From an uncultured Erysipelotrichaceae bacterium (GTDB taxonomy: Bacteria > Bacillota_I > Bacilli_A > Erysipelotrichales > Erysipelotrichaceae): DNA of 47,124 nt. Shown piece by piece: positions 1 to 8,060 of this stretch. The first letter of the stretch is position 1. Each line of letters opens with the position of its first letter. The notes beneath the pieces are model-generated. The model worked only from the letters and a program-made list of their open reading frames with translations, was not told the origin of the DNA and did not search any database. The position numbers and the translations under genes are program-made. Where the stretch lies: positions 1 through 47,124 of the forward strand of contig CADABS010000011.1 of NCBI GenBank assembly GCA_902786245.1. Direction: 5' to 3'.

Positions 1-10
1 TCATAAGTAA

Positions 11-47
11 AACTGACGAACAGCGCTATATGCACTTTTCGTCAGTT
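11..47. repeat. 10-bp inverted repeat, 17-nt spacer
   Basis: AACTGACGAA (11-20) is matched perfectly by TTCGTCAGTT (38-47). No T-run follows on the plus strand, and only a short T-rich stretch follows on the minus strand. It could be a terminator for a gene left of the window, the end of a mobile element or an operator. A 19-codon minus-strand ORF (60 to 1) spans it and has no convincing ribosome binding site. I see nothing else between 1 and 126. Confidence 0.4.
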
Positions 48-126
48 CCGTAATGGTCATATTTATTGTTGTCAAATCCTTAACTTACCAGCATTGGGAG
101 AAATCCGGATTTTTCTTTTGGAAAGT

Positions 127-150
127 AAAAAAGCAGCCGCTCAGGACTGC
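127..150 (-). terminator. terminator of birA
   Basis: Read on the minus strand, GCAGTC pairs with GGCTGC (one G-T pair, 6-nt loop), followed by six T. The stem overlaps the birA stop codon. Confidence 0.65.
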
Positions 151-914
151 CAGGATGTCAGGGATATTTCACCGGAGCTCAGGGTATAGGTGCGGTCTGC
201 TTCCACGATGAGATTGCCGTCCGCATTGATGTCTGTGGCGATGCCGGTGATGGTTCTTTCCTCCATGATGAAGGAGACTTCTTTTCCCAGGATCGCCGAC
301 CAGGCTTTATAGCGCTCCGTCAGTTCTTCAGAATCGAGACGTTCAAGCCAGTACATGAGACGGTCGGCAAGGGCTGCGGCCAGAACGTTGCGGTCGAGAT
401 CCGGCTGGTTCAGTGAGCCGGCGATATCCCGGATTTCTTCCGGGAATTCTTTCTGTGATACATTGATGCCGATGCCGATAATGATGCCGGGCAGATTCCC
501 ATGCATATCACGGGGTGCTTCGCACAGGATCCCGGCGATCTTTTTCCCGTTCAGGTAGAGGTCATTGACCCATTTGATGCCGCAGGCGATGCCGGCGGTT
601 TTTTCGACTGCTTCACACAGCGATACGGCTGCCGCAACGGTTGTTTTCGCAATGGCTGCTTCTTCGTTTTCAGGCCGGTACAGCATGGTAAAATACAGAC
701 CGCTTTCCGGGGAATAGAAGGAATGGCCCCGTCTGCCCCGTCCCTTTGTCTGTTTTTCTGCCAGGATCAGGGTGCCGGAAGGGGCACCTTCCATGATCAG
801 CTGTCTTCCTTTTTCATTCGTTGAGTCTATTTCCTGATAGACATGCACAGGCGCTCTGCGCTCTGTCAGATTCTGCACGGTCTCTGCCTGCAGGGGGATG
901 ATTTCTGTTTTCAT
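141..914 (-). CDS. birA: Biotin--[acetyl-CoA-carboxylase] ligase (class I, no HTH)
   Basis: Activates biotin with ATP and transfers it to the biotin carrier protein of biotin-dependent carboxylases or decarboxylases in the cytoplasm. The 257-residue protein has the biotin-binding GRGRRG motif at 58-63, KWVND at 114-118 and GKKIAGIL soon after, then the small C-terminal domain. The N-terminal helix-turn-helix of bifunctional BirA is absent, so this is a monofunctional enzyme and not a biotin repressor. The start chosen is the ATG at 914; an upstream in-frame ATG at 923 lies inside the -10 box. There is no ribosome binding site, and TATAAT (927-922) ends seven bases before the ATG, which predicts a leaderless mRNA. 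Divergent from the 974 gene. Confidence 0.93.
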   Translation of the reverse strand: MKTEIIPLQAETVQNLTERRAPVHVYQEIDSTNEKGRQLIMEGAPSGTLILAEKQTKGRGRRGHSFYSPESGLYFTMLYRPENEEAAIAKTTVAAAVSLCEAVEKTAGIACGIKWVNDLYLNGKKIAGILCEAPRDMHGNLPGIIIGIGINVSQKEFPEEIRDIAGSLNQPDLDRNVLAAALADRLMYWLERLDSEELTERYKAWSAILGKEVSFIMEERTITGIATDINADGNLIVEADRTYTLSSGEISLTSWQS

Positions 915-950
915 AGCCAACATTATACTACCGTTAAAGCAGTATGGTAA
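915..950 (-). promoter_or_regulatory. birA promoter (leaderless)
   Basis: TTACCA (950-945), 17-nt spacer, TATAAT (927-922). The transcription start should fall at about 914-915, at the A of the ATG. Confidence 0.6.
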
Positions 951-964
951 AATACAGACAGGAG
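943..964 (+). promoter_or_regulatory. extended -10 promoter and RBS of the 974 gene
   Basis: TGG-TAAAAT (945-953) is an extended -10. AGGAG (960-964) lies nine bases before the ATG at 974 and fixes that start. The box overlaps the -35 of the divergent birA promoter, so the two promoters may compete. Confidence 0.5.
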
Positions 965-973
965 TATAAAGCA

Positions 974-2005
974 ATGGATAATAAAATCATGAATATCGGC
1001 ATCATCGGCAACGGCAAATCCGCCAACCGCTACCATGCCCCGTTTATCTGCACCCGTCCGGAAACGATGCGCATCAAAACAGTCTATGCCCGCAGTCTGA
1101 ACAAGCAGGACTGGCCGCGTATTGAAGGCGTCCGTTATACAGATGATCTGCAGGCGCTCCTGACGGATGATGAAATCGATGTGATCGTTCTTTCACTGCC
1201 GCACAATGTCCATTATGCATATGCAAAACAGGTGCTGGAAGCCGGGAAGAACTGCGTCGTTGAAAAACCGTTCTGTGAAACACCGGAACAGGCACAGGAA
1301 CTCTTTGCTCTGGCAAAGGAAAAGGGACTGCTTCTTGAATGCTATCAGAACCGCCGGTTTGACAGCGATTACCTGACCGTGAAGAAAGTCATCGAAAGCG
1401 GCATCCTCGGCGATCTGCTGGAAATGGAAATGCATTTCGACTACTACCGGCCGGAAATTCCCGAATCGGTGAAAGAATTCAATCCGGTGATGTCCTATCT
1501 GTACGGACACGGCTGCCATACCCTGGACCAGGTCATCGCACTGCTGGGAGAACCGGATCATATTCATTACGATGTGCGCCAGCTCCTGGGTGAAGGAAGA
1601 ATGAATGACTATTTCGATCTGGATCTGTACTACGGCGTTTTCAAGGTATCGGTCAAGTCTTCCTACTTCCGCATCAAGGAACGGCCGAGTTTCATCGTAT
1701 ACGGGAAGAAAGGCATGTTCATCAAGGCGAAGAAGGACCGCCAGGAAACCGATCTCAAGCATTTCTATCTGCCCAAGGGACATCCGGATTTCGGCATCGA
1801 CAGACCGGAAGACTACGGGATCCTGACATATATCAAAGACGGCATCGTACACGAAGAAACCGTTCCTTCGGAAAAGGGCGATTACGGTCTGTATTATGAC
1901 GCATTGTATGAAACGGTCATGCATGGCGCACCGCCGCTTGTCACCGAGGAACAGACGATGCTGCAGATGCGTATCCTGGCAGAAGGCATCAGTTACTGCA
2001 GGTGA
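974..2005 (+). CDS. Gfo/Idh/MocA family NAD(P)-dependent oxidoreductase
   Basis: A 343-residue dehydrogenase of the glucose-fructose oxidoreductase / inositol dehydrogenase / MocA family. The N-terminal Rossmann fold starts with IGIIGNGKSA (residues 8-17), and the family's EKPF motif, which carries the catalytic lysine, is at 97-100. The C-terminal alpha/beta domain includes a GHGCHTLDQ stretch, as in YdgJ/YvaA-type members. The substrate, probably a sugar, inositol or related polyol, cannot be read from sequence. Start at 974 rather than the in-frame ATG at 944 because AGGAG precedes it and homology begins there. It is followed after 11 bases by a lipoprotein gene and then a PhzF gene, probably one transcript. 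Confidence 0.9.
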   Translation: MDNKIMNIGIIGNGKSANRYHAPFICTRPETMRIKTVYARSLNKQDWPRIEGVRYTDDLQALLTDDEIDVIVLSLPHNVHYAYAKQVLEAGKNCVVEKPFCETPEQAQELFALAKEKGLLLECYQNRRFDSDYLTVKKVIESGILGDLLEMEMHFDYYRPEIPESVKEFNPVMSYLYGHGCHTLDQVIALLGEPDHIHYDVRQLLGEGRMNDYFDLDLYYGVFKVSVKSSYFRIKERPSFIVYGKKGMFIKAKKDRQETDLKHFYLPKGHPDFGIDRPEDYGILTYIKDGIVHEETVPSEKGDYGLYYDALYETVMHGAPPLVTEEQTMLQMRILAEGISYCR

Positions 2006-2016
2006 AAGGAAGAAGT

Positions 2017-3279
2017 ATGAAAAGATTTCTCTCATTGATATTTGGGGCGGCGATGCTGTGCGGATGCACGGCAGACGATCCCGGACAGATCATGGACGGC
2101 GACGGCATGGAATATGATTTTATCACATACAACATCAAAGGCGACTGGGTACAGATCGGTACGGATACACCCTGGCACCTGCAGTTTACCAATGACACCG
2201 TGAAATGGACCGATGAAAACGGAAAGGAAGGCACGGCTGATTTCAGCGCGGCGGAGAGCGGATACACCGCGGAAAATACGCTGACGTTCAGCGGCGGAGA
2301 CATTCCGTTTGAAACCATGCTGTTCAGAAGAATGAAAGTCGGAGCCTGGCCGGTATCGCTGCTGTATCAGACGGACAGCGCCGATGCAGAACCGGAGCGT
2401 GTCTTTGTCTATTACGAAGATGAACGCCATATCCCGGAAGGATTCATTCCGCCCCTGACGCCGCCGGCCACGGATGAAGAAAAGCTGAACCGGACCCTGA
2501 TGGATGAAATCCTCAGAGGCAGCTGGACAGAAATCAGGACGGATGAACCTGCCAAACTGGAGTTTGAGCAGGATCAGCTGCGCTATACCGGTGAAGAGAG
2601 CACACTGGAAACGGCGTATATTCTCAAACCGGCAGGCAATGCGGAAAATCTGGTCCGGGTGATCGAACCGTCTGAAATGACAGTGGATTTCATGGAACTC
2701 CATTACCGTCTGAAAAACATCAATGGCAGCAAAGTCCGGATGATATTCGGCATCGAACTGACAGACGGCGGCGCAGACGATATGCAGGTCACAAAGGTAT
2801 TTGCGCATACGGATGATCTTGATCTGATACCTGCAGACTATGTACCGGGCTATGAAAAAGACGATGTCTATGTCTATGCGCCGGAAACCGAACCGGCAGA
2901 CGGCCTGTTCGTCAGCGACGCAATGGAAATGCTGGAATGGCTCGGCCGGACACCGGCAGATGCAGGGATCGATGAAAAATACATCACGGAATGGAATATT
3001 CCGTTTGACGGAAAACTGTTTGGGAAAACCGCTGTCGGCCGGATCGAAAACAAAAACGAGATCGAACGGATCGTCATCTATACAGAACTGATCGGGTTTG
3101 ATGAATGCTGCGCTGCTTTTGAAAAAATCTACGGCACGCCGGAAGAATATGATATTCCCTATATGGGCGGCAGGGGTACAGGTACCGGCCGGAAGTATAC
3201 GGATGACAGATTCCGGATCGATGTCAGTACCTATACGGAAGCGGATTTCACGATGGTGGAATTCTCATTGATAGACTGA
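2017..3279 (+). CDS. Lipoprotein of unknown function
   Basis: A 420-residue protein with a lipoprotein signal peptide: Lys-Arg near the start, a hydrophobic stretch, then a lipobox ending Leu-Cys-Gly-Cys at about 15-18, so the mature protein is probably lipid-anchored outside the membrane. The rest is acidic and predicted to be beta-rich. Two segments beginning DWVQIGTDTPW and SWTEIRTDEPA look like duplicated domains of about 130 residues (roughly 35-150 and 160-285), followed by a separate C-terminal domain. I do not recognise the family. An AGGAAGA site precedes the ATG at 2017; the upstream GTG at 2002 lies in the previous gene and has none. Its operon partners are both enzymes. Confidence 0.75.
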   Translation: MKRFLSLIFGAAMLCGCTADDPGQIMDGDGMEYDFITYNIKGDWVQIGTDTPWHLQFTNDTVKWTDENGKEGTADFSAAESGYTAENTLTFSGGDIPFETMLFRRMKVGAWPVSLLYQTDSADAEPERVFVYYEDERHIPEGFIPPLTPPATDEEKLNRTLMDEILRGSWTEIRTDEPAKLEFEQDQLRYTGEESTLETAYILKPAGNAENLVRVIEPSEMTVDFMELHYRLKNINGSKVRMIFGIELTDGGADDMQVTKVFAHTDDLDLIPADYVPGYEKDDVYVYAPETEPADGLFVSDAMEMLEWLGRTPADAGIDEKYITEWNIPFDGKLFGKTAVGRIENKNEIERIVIYTELIGFDECCAAFEKIYGTPEEYDIPYMGGRGTGTGRKYTDDRFRIDVSTYTEADFTMVEFSLID

Positions 3280-3286
3280 GAGGACG

Positions 3287-4072
3287 ATGAAACAGTATAT
3301 TATCGATGCGTTTGCGGATGCTCCGTTTACCGGAAATCCGGCTGCGGTATGCGTCATGGACGCATGGCCTTCGGAAGAATCGATGAAGCTGCTGGCAAGG
3401 GAAAACAATCTTTCCGAGACGGCATTCATCGTCAGAGAAGAAAACGGGTACCGACTGCGCTGGTTCACACCGGCAGCGGAAGTTGAACTGTGCGGACATG
3501 CGACTCTGGCATCTTCCTTTGTCATCATGAATTATATTGAACCGGGCACGGATACGGTACGCTTCAACACGATGAGCGGCATTCTGACCATCACGAAAGA
3601 AAACGGCTATTATGCCATGGATCTGCCCCGGTATGCACTGCAGGAAATACCGGTGACGGAGGATATGGAAAAAGCCTTCGGGGTCAGACCGCTGAAAGCA
3701 GTACTCGGTCTGGACCTGGTCTGTGTATTTGAAAACGAAGAACAGGTACGGACCATGTCGCCGGATCCGAAACGGCTGGAGAAGCTCCCCGGCAGGATCC
3801 AGAACGCTACGGCACCGGGAAAGGAAACCGACTGCGTATCGAGAAGCTTCTGTCCCAAACTCGGCATCGAAGAAGACCCGGTCTGCGGCTCTGCCCACTG
3901 CCAGATCGCCGATTACTGGGCAGATGTATACGGCCGAAAGGAAATCCTTGCATACCAGGCTTCCGCGCGGGGCGGAACTCTGCGCTGCAGGCTGACGGAT
4001 GAAAAGCGCATCTCCATCATGGGCAGGGCGGTGCTGGTTGCCGTATCGGAAATCTATGCTGAACTGAAATGA
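3287..4072 (+). CDS. PhzF family protein (isomerase/epimerase fold)
   Basis: A 261-residue protein of the PhzF/YddE family, which shares the diaminopimelate epimerase fold and includes the phenazine isomerase PhzF. The start YIIDAFADAPFTGNPAAV is diagnostic. The catalytic Glu lies in LSETAF (about 45), the ELCGHATLA motif follows, and EDPVCGSAHC is the second-half glycine/cysteine motif. There are no phenazine genes nearby, so it is a generic family member of unknown substrate. GAGGA seven bases ahead supports the start. It ends the operon that begins at 974, with a terminator directly after the stop. Confidence 0.9.
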   Translation: MKQYIIDAFADAPFTGNPAAVCVMDAWPSEESMKLLARENNLSETAFIVREENGYRLRWFTPAAEVELCGHATLASSFVIMNYIEPGTDTVRFNTMSGILTITKENGYYAMDLPRYALQEIPVTEDMEKAFGVRPLKAVLGLDLVCVFENEEQVRTMSPDPKRLEKLPGRIQNATAPGKETDCVSRSFCPKLGIEEDPVCGSAHCQIADYWADVYGRKEILAYQASARGGTLRCRLTDEKRISIMGRAVLVAVSEIYAELK

Positions 4073-4101
4073 AACCGCGGATATTCTATGCGGTTTTCTT
4101 T
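4072..4101 (+). terminator. terminator after the PhzF gene
   Basis: AAACCGC (4072-4078) pairs with GCGGTTT (4090-4096). An inner ATA/TAT pairing extends the stem across a GG bulge. TCTTT follows. Confidence 0.7.
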
Positions 4102-4107
4102 GCCGTT

Positions 4108-4121
4108 CCGCATGCATGCGG
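4108..4121. promoter_or_regulatory. 14-bp perfect palindrome upstream of the 4172 promoter
   Basis: CCGCATGCATGCGG is a perfect palindrome 12 bases upstream of the candidate -35. It has no T-run, so it is more likely an operator than a terminator. Confidence 0.35.
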
Positions 4122-4132
4122 ATGGGTATTCC

Positions 4133-4160
4133 TTTTCATGGTGCGGTTTTATGCTATAAT
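4133..4160 (+). promoter_or_regulatory. promoter of the NusG-II / permease pair
   Basis: TTTTCA (4133-4138), 16-nt spacer, TGC-TATAAT extended -10 (4152-4160). The predicted transcript starts about five bases before the ATG at 4172, with no ribosome binding site. Confidence 0.6.
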
Positions 4161-4171
4161 CATTCTCGCTT

Positions 4172-4627
4172 ATGAAAAAGAAAGAATGGATACTTCTGGC
4201 AGTGATCGCGGTTGTGTCATTGGCCGCAATTCTCATCATGAGACTGCCGAAAAATACAGCGGAAGGCACAGGCACAAATCATCAGCCCTATGTCTATGCG
4301 GATGACAGTGAAGACCCGTATGCATCTGCCGTTCTGCCGGACTGGGAGCCGGAAGGGGAATGGATCGCAGTCGTGTTCCGCAGCTCGAGAGTCGTGCTGT
4401 ACTTCGACTCGGGCGTCGATGGGGAATACACTGTCCATGGCAATGTCGGACATATGGATATTGAAGTCAAAGACAGAAAATGGCATGTCAAAGATGTTGA
4501 CTGCTATGACTATACATGCAAGAACATGGGCTGGATGTCAGCGGATGCGCTGCTGCCGATCATCTGTCTGCCGAATGATCTGGTGATCATCGACGCGGAA
4601 ACAGCACAGAACATGACCGGAGGATGA
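4172..4627 (+). CDS. NusG domain II-containing membrane-anchored protein
   Basis: A 151-residue protein with Lys-Lys-Lys followed by a hydrophobic helix (about 6-25), then an extracytoplasmic linker and a NusG_II-type beta domain. The segment KWHVKDVDCYDYTCKNMGW and the following LLPIICLPNDLVI are the family signature, with a conserved Cys pair. Family members are found in anaerobic Bacillota next to a Gx-type transporter, as here. The function is unknown; it is not the transcription factor NusG. No ribosome binding site is present. The -10 box ends 11 bases before the ATG, so initiation on a very short leader is likely. Its stop overlaps an alternative start of the next gene. Confidence 0.85.
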   Translation: MKKKEWILLAVIAVVSLAAILIMRLPKNTAEGTGTNHQPYVYADDSEDPYASAVLPDWEPEGEWIAVVFRSSRVVLYFDSGVDGEYTVHGNVGHMDIEVKDRKWHVKDVDCYDYTCKNMGWMSADALLPIICLPNDLVIIDAETAQNMTGG

Positions 4628-4629
4628 CC

Positions 4630-5139
4630 ATGGGAAATCTGAAAACAAGGCGGTTTGTATATCTGGCTCTGTTTACCGCCATGGCAATCGTTCTGAGCAT
4701 TATCGAATCCATCTATATCGGCCCGGTCTTCTTCATGGTGCGGGTCGGTCTGGCAAATATCGTTGCCCTGGTCACGATCAAGATCCTCGGTACGAAGGAA
4801 ATGATCATTGTCAACGCGATGCGCGTCGTCATTTCCACGCTGATGAGAGGCATGATCTTCTCCAGCACCTTCTGGATCTCACTGGGCGGTGTCGCATTGT
4901 CATCGCTGGTGCTGATCATCATGGACAGGATGAAATCCTCGCTGATGTTTACATCGGTGATGTGCTCCATATCCCATTCCGTCGGACAGGTCATCGTTGT
5001 TGCGCTGTTCTACATGCAGCCGCGGATTGCTGCGATCCTGCCGTATCTTCTGCTCGGATCGATCCCGATGGGTATTCTGACCGGCATTGTCGCACAGATG
5101 GTGCTGACAAGGATCAGACCGCTGAAACAGCCGCAGTAA
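4630..5139 (+). CDS. Gx transporter family protein (heptaprenyl-PP synthase component I-like)
   Basis: A 169-residue integral membrane protein with about five hydrophobic helices. It belongs to the family annotated as Gx transporter or heptaprenyl diphosphate synthase component I, related to ECF-type substrate-binding (S) components. The start LALFTAMAIVLSIIES is typical, and the FMVRVGLANIVALVTI stretch is conserved. Its actual substrate is unknown. Of two start codons, 4624 and 4630, the second is preferred because GGAGG (4619-4623) is then six bases away. Forms a two-gene operon with the NusG-II gene. Confidence 0.8.
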   Translation: MGNLKTRRFVYLALFTAMAIVLSIIESIYIGPVFFMVRVGLANIVALVTIKILGTKEMIIVNAMRVVISTLMRGMIFSSTFWISLGGVALSSLVLIIMDRMKSSLMFTSVMCSISHSVGQVIVVALFYMQPRIAAILPYLLLGSIPMGILTGIVAQMVLTRIRPLKQPQ

Positions 5140-5171
5140 ATGCGCTGTTTTTTCTTTCGGGCATAAAGAAA

Positions 5172-5224
5172 GACACCGGACCTCTGACGCTTTTATCAAC
5201 GGTTGGAAACGCGGGTCCGGTGTC
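5172..5224 (-). terminator. large hairpin, probable terminator (minus or both strands)
   Basis: GACACCGGACC (5172-5182) and GGTCCGGTGTC (5214-5224) form a perfect 11-bp stem, and inner CGC/GCG pairing shortens the loop. TTTCTTT follows only on the minus strand, so it best fits a terminator for pepF transcripts that read antisense through tRNA-Gly. It may also stop the permease operon from the other side. Confidence 0.45.
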
Positions 5225-5253
5225 CTGTCTATCATACACCTTTTCTGCAAATA

Positions 5254-5282
5254 TTGTTTAAATCATGAAACAGTTGTAAAAT
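5254..5282 (+). promoter_or_regulatory. promoter of tRNA-Gly
   Basis: TTGTTT (5254-5259), 17-nt spacer, TAAAAT (5277-5282). Transcription should start about five bases before the tRNA. Confidence 0.65.
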
Positions 5283-5293
5283 ATATGAGCCAT

Positions 5294-5364
5294 GCGCTGT
5301 TAATTCAATGGCAGAATGTCAGCTTCCCAAGCTGAATACGCGGGTCCGATTCCCGTACAGCGCT
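5294..5364 (+). tRNA. tRNA-Gly (anticodon CCC)
   Basis: Full cloverleaf. Acceptor GCGCTGT pairs with ACAGCGC, D-stem ATTC with GAAT, anticodon stem TCAGC with GCTGA around loop TTCCCAA, and T-stem GCGGG with CCCGT. The discriminator is T and CCA is not encoded. A T-run (5365-5370) follows and runs into the stop codon of the convergent pepF gene. It reads GGG codons. Confidence 0.95.
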
Positions 5365-5368
5365 CTTT

Positions 5369-7123
5369 TTATTTGCAGAGTCCGATGAATTCATCGATTT
5401 CATCGGCCAGGATCTGCAGCGAGCTTCTCCAGAAATTGATATCGGTCAGATCGATGCCCGCAACCAGAGCAGCTCCTTCAACAGTTGTCGTGCCGGTTGC
5501 TTTCAGCAGTTTCTTGTACAGCGGGACAAAGGAAGGACCGTCCTGCAGATACTTCGCATAAAGGCCTCTGGCGAACAGACCGCCGAAGGCATAGGGGAAG
5601 TTGTAGAAGCTCAGATGGCCGCTGTAATAATGGCTCTTGCAGGCCCACATGTAAGGATGCAGGTATGTATGGTCAAGACCGTCGCCGTATGCCTTTTTCT
5701 GTGCTTCCGTCATCAGTTCGCAGAGTCTGTCCGCAAACAGGAATTCGTTTTCCCTGTTTTCAAATACAGCGGTTTCAAAGAGATATCTGGAATAGATGTC
5801 GCAGATGATCTGGTTGGCATCCATCAGCTGGCTCTCGATGAGCGCTCTTCTTGCGGCAGGATCTTTTTCCGCTGCGATGGCTGCGTTCATTGCGACGACT
5901 TCGTTAAAGGTGGATGCGGTTTCGGCAACCGGCATCGATACATCCTGGTTGAGAACGCTGTTGTCGCGCAGACAGTGGTTATGGAATGCATGGCCGAGTT
6001 CATGGGCCAGGGTGACGACATCGCCCAGCGTACCGCCGAAGTTGGTCAGCACCCGGCTTTCCTTCAGGGCCATGACCGGAGCACAGAAAGCACCGCCGAC
6101 CTTGCCGTCATGGGGATAGAAATCGATCCATGCTTCATCAAAGGCACGGGCGATCATTTCCGTTTCTTCCGCATCGAAGCCGGAGAACAGCTTCACCAGA
6201 TATTCTTTTGCGTCTTCGGCTGTATATACCGCATCATTGCCTTCCAGCGGGGCAAACATTTCATAGAAGGGCAGACCGTTTTCATAGCCCAGCAGTCTTC
6301 CCTTGGCTTTCATGTATTCCCAGAATTTCGGCAGATATTCTTCGATCGCACCCATCAGCGCATCGAGGGTTTCCCGTTTCATATGGGCATTCTTCAGCGT
6401 TTCATCCAGAGGCGATTCATAGCCGCGCAGCTGGCAGTGGCTGATGACTTCCATCTTGATGGAATTCAGCGCAAAGGCAATACCGTCTTTGATTCTGTCA
6501 TATGCCTTCAGTTCCGCTTCATAGGCGGATTTCCGCACTGCCGGATCGGGATCGTATGCCTTGTTGCGGATGTCGGACAGATTCGTCGTCTGACCGTTGT
6601 ATTCGACCGGTACCGTGGAGGTCAGAAATCCCTGCAGATCGCTCCAGGCCGAAGAACCGCTGATCTCGTACAGGCTGATCGCCTTTTCGACTTCCGGCGA
6701 AAGGGTATACTTTGCGTCTTCCTGGATGTTCTGCAGGAAGAATTCATGTTCCTTCAGAAGCGGATCGCTGTCGATGACGGACTGCAGATCTTCCAGGGAA
6801 GAAATGTACTGCACCAGTGCCGTACGCGGCGCGGCTGCGGCCGAGAGCTTTCTGGAAAGACGGCCGATGACTGCGGTTGCGGCAGCGTCGGATGTATTGA
6901 CGGACTGATTCAGCTGGGCGAAGGAAAACAGGGTATCTGCCTTCAGGGTCAGATCGCGGTTGAGCCGGACTGCCTTGACCAGGATTTCTTTCGGATCGCC
7001 GGAAAGATCAGCAGCGAGTGCCTCATATTCTTTCAGCATTTCATCGACGGCTTTTTCGTCTTCCGCAAACTTCGGATCGTCATATCCGCGGTAGAGTTTT
7101 TCAAGTGACCATTCTCTGTTCAT
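5369..7123 (-). CDS. pepF: Oligoendopeptidase F (M3 family metallopeptidase)
   Basis: A cytoplasmic zinc peptidase that degrades oligopeptides. The 584 residues have the usual PepF length. They carry HELGH at 374-378 (zinc ligands and catalytic Glu) and the M3 C-terminal features, including YSGHLSFYNFPYAFG. The N-terminal half is helical as in the family. GGAG nine bases upstream selects the ATG at 7123; in-frame ATGs further upstream lack a site and overlap the divergent phosphatase gene. The stop is five bases from the convergent tRNA-Gly gene. Confidence 0.95.
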   Translation of the reverse strand: MNREWSLEKLYRGYDDPKFAEDEKAVDEMLKEYEALAADLSGDPKEILVKAVRLNRDLTLKADTLFSFAQLNQSVNTSDAAATAVIGRLSRKLSAAAAPRTALVQYISSLEDLQSVIDSDPLLKEHEFFLQNIQEDAKYTLSPEVEKAISLYEISGSSAWSDLQGFLTSTVPVEYNGQTTNLSDIRNKAYDPDPAVRKSAYEAELKAYDRIKDGIAFALNSIKMEVISHCQLRGYESPLDETLKNAHMKRETLDALMGAIEEYLPKFWEYMKAKGRLLGYENGLPFYEMFAPLEGNDAVYTAEDAKEYLVKLFSGFDAEETEMIARAFDEAWIDFYPHDGKVGGAFCAPVMALKESRVLTNFGGTLGDVVTLAHELGHAFHNHCLRDNSVLNQDVSMPVAETASTFNEVVAMNAAIAAEKDPAARRALIESQLMDANQIICDIYSRYLFETAVFENRENEFLFADRLCELMTEAQKKAYGDGLDHTYLHPYMWACKSHYYSGHLSFYNFPYAFGGLFARGLYAKYLQDGPSFVPLYKKLLKATGTTTVEGAALVAGIDLTDINFWRSSLQILADEIDEFIGLCK

Positions 7124-7182
7124 TGTTCTTTTCTCCATATCTTCTGCAATCATGGTAACATATTCGGAAGAATGGAGAAAAA

Positions 7183-7920
7183 ATGAAAAAGAACTATGTA
7201 TGCTCGGATGTGCATGCACATGCCGGCGTATTGAAAAAAGCACTGGATACCCTGGACGCAGATGACCGTCTGTTTATGATCGGCGATGCGGTGGACAAGG
7301 GACCGGACGGCATGCGGGCACTGCAGATCCTGATGGATGATCCCCGCTGTGAAATGCTCATCGGAAATCATGACCTGATGTTTCTGCAGCACTGCATCTG
7401 CCAGCAGAATGCGGATATCCTGCCGCAGGATATCGTCAATGACGTAGCGGTACGCTGGCTGATCCGCAACTACGGCATCGTCACCTGGGAAGCATTCCTG
7501 GAAGAAAGCGAAGAAGAACAGCAGCGCATCATCGCATATCTGCAGCATAGACCGGTCCTGAAGATCGTTGAACCGGAAAACCGGAAGTTCATCCTCGTGC
7601 ACGCTGCCGTTCCCAAAGACTTTGATTCCGCGCAGCTGAAAGACATGGATATGGATGTTCTGCGCGACCCTGTATATCCGTTTCTGTATGACTGGAAGAG
7701 CGATTTTATCTGGGGCAGATATCCGACCCATATCGAAGGCTATACGACAGTTGTCGGACATACAGCCTGCCAGCACTTCGGCGGCGAATATGTGCAGAGC
7801 GAAGGGAATGACTGGATGGATATCGACTGCGGACTGGCCTATAACGAACCGTCTTCCAAACTGGCGCTGCTGTGTCTGGAAGACATGAGCGTACAGTATT
7901 TCCTGCCGGACGGGGAATGA
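7183..7920 (+). CDS. Calcineurin-like metallophosphoesterase (PPP type)
   Basis: A 245-residue metallophosphatase resembling bacterial PrpA/ApaH-type serine/threonine phosphatases or dinucleotide hydrolases. All metal-binding motifs are present: CSDVHAH near the start, GDAVDKGPDG at about 31, GNHD at about 61, then later histidines in LVHAAVP and VVGHTAC. Whether it acts on phosphoproteins or on Ap4A-like nucleotides cannot be told from sequence. GGAG lies five to six bases before the ATG at 7183. Divergent from pepF with only 59 bases between the two starts. Confidence 0.88.
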   Translation: MKKNYVCSDVHAHAGVLKKALDTLDADDRLFMIGDAVDKGPDGMRALQILMDDPRCEMLIGNHDLMFLQHCICQQNADILPQDIVNDVAVRWLIRNYGIVTWEAFLEESEEEQQRIIAYLQHRPVLKIVEPENRKFILVHAAVPKDFDSAQLKDMDMDVLRDPVYPFLYDWKSDFIWGRYPTHIEGYTTVVGHTACQHFGGEYVQSEGNDWMDIDCGLAYNEPSSKLALLCLEDMSVQYFLPDGE

Positions 7921-7978
7921 GAAGGCATCACCGGAAAAAGAATTGTCACAGCCGGGGCGGATTGTGTGGAAAACAGGG

Positions 7979-8006
7979 TTGATTCACAGACCGCAGATGA
8001 TAAAAT
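7979..8006 (+). promoter_or_regulatory. promoter of the aminotransferase gene
   Basis: TTGATT (7979-7984), 16-nt spacer, TAAAAT (8001-8006), giving a leader of about 48 bases. AAGGAT just before the ATG at 8061 is the ribosome binding site. Confidence 0.65.
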
Positions 8007-8060
8007 ACAGTGTATTATTTTAATGACTTGAAGGCATATGCCTGACACAGAAAGGATTGA

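Noticed and set aside
5172-5224. Possible T-box or tRNA-sensing leader before the tRNA
   Set aside because: No T-box sequence or specifier loop is present, and it precedes no amino-acid gene. A terminator reading fits better.
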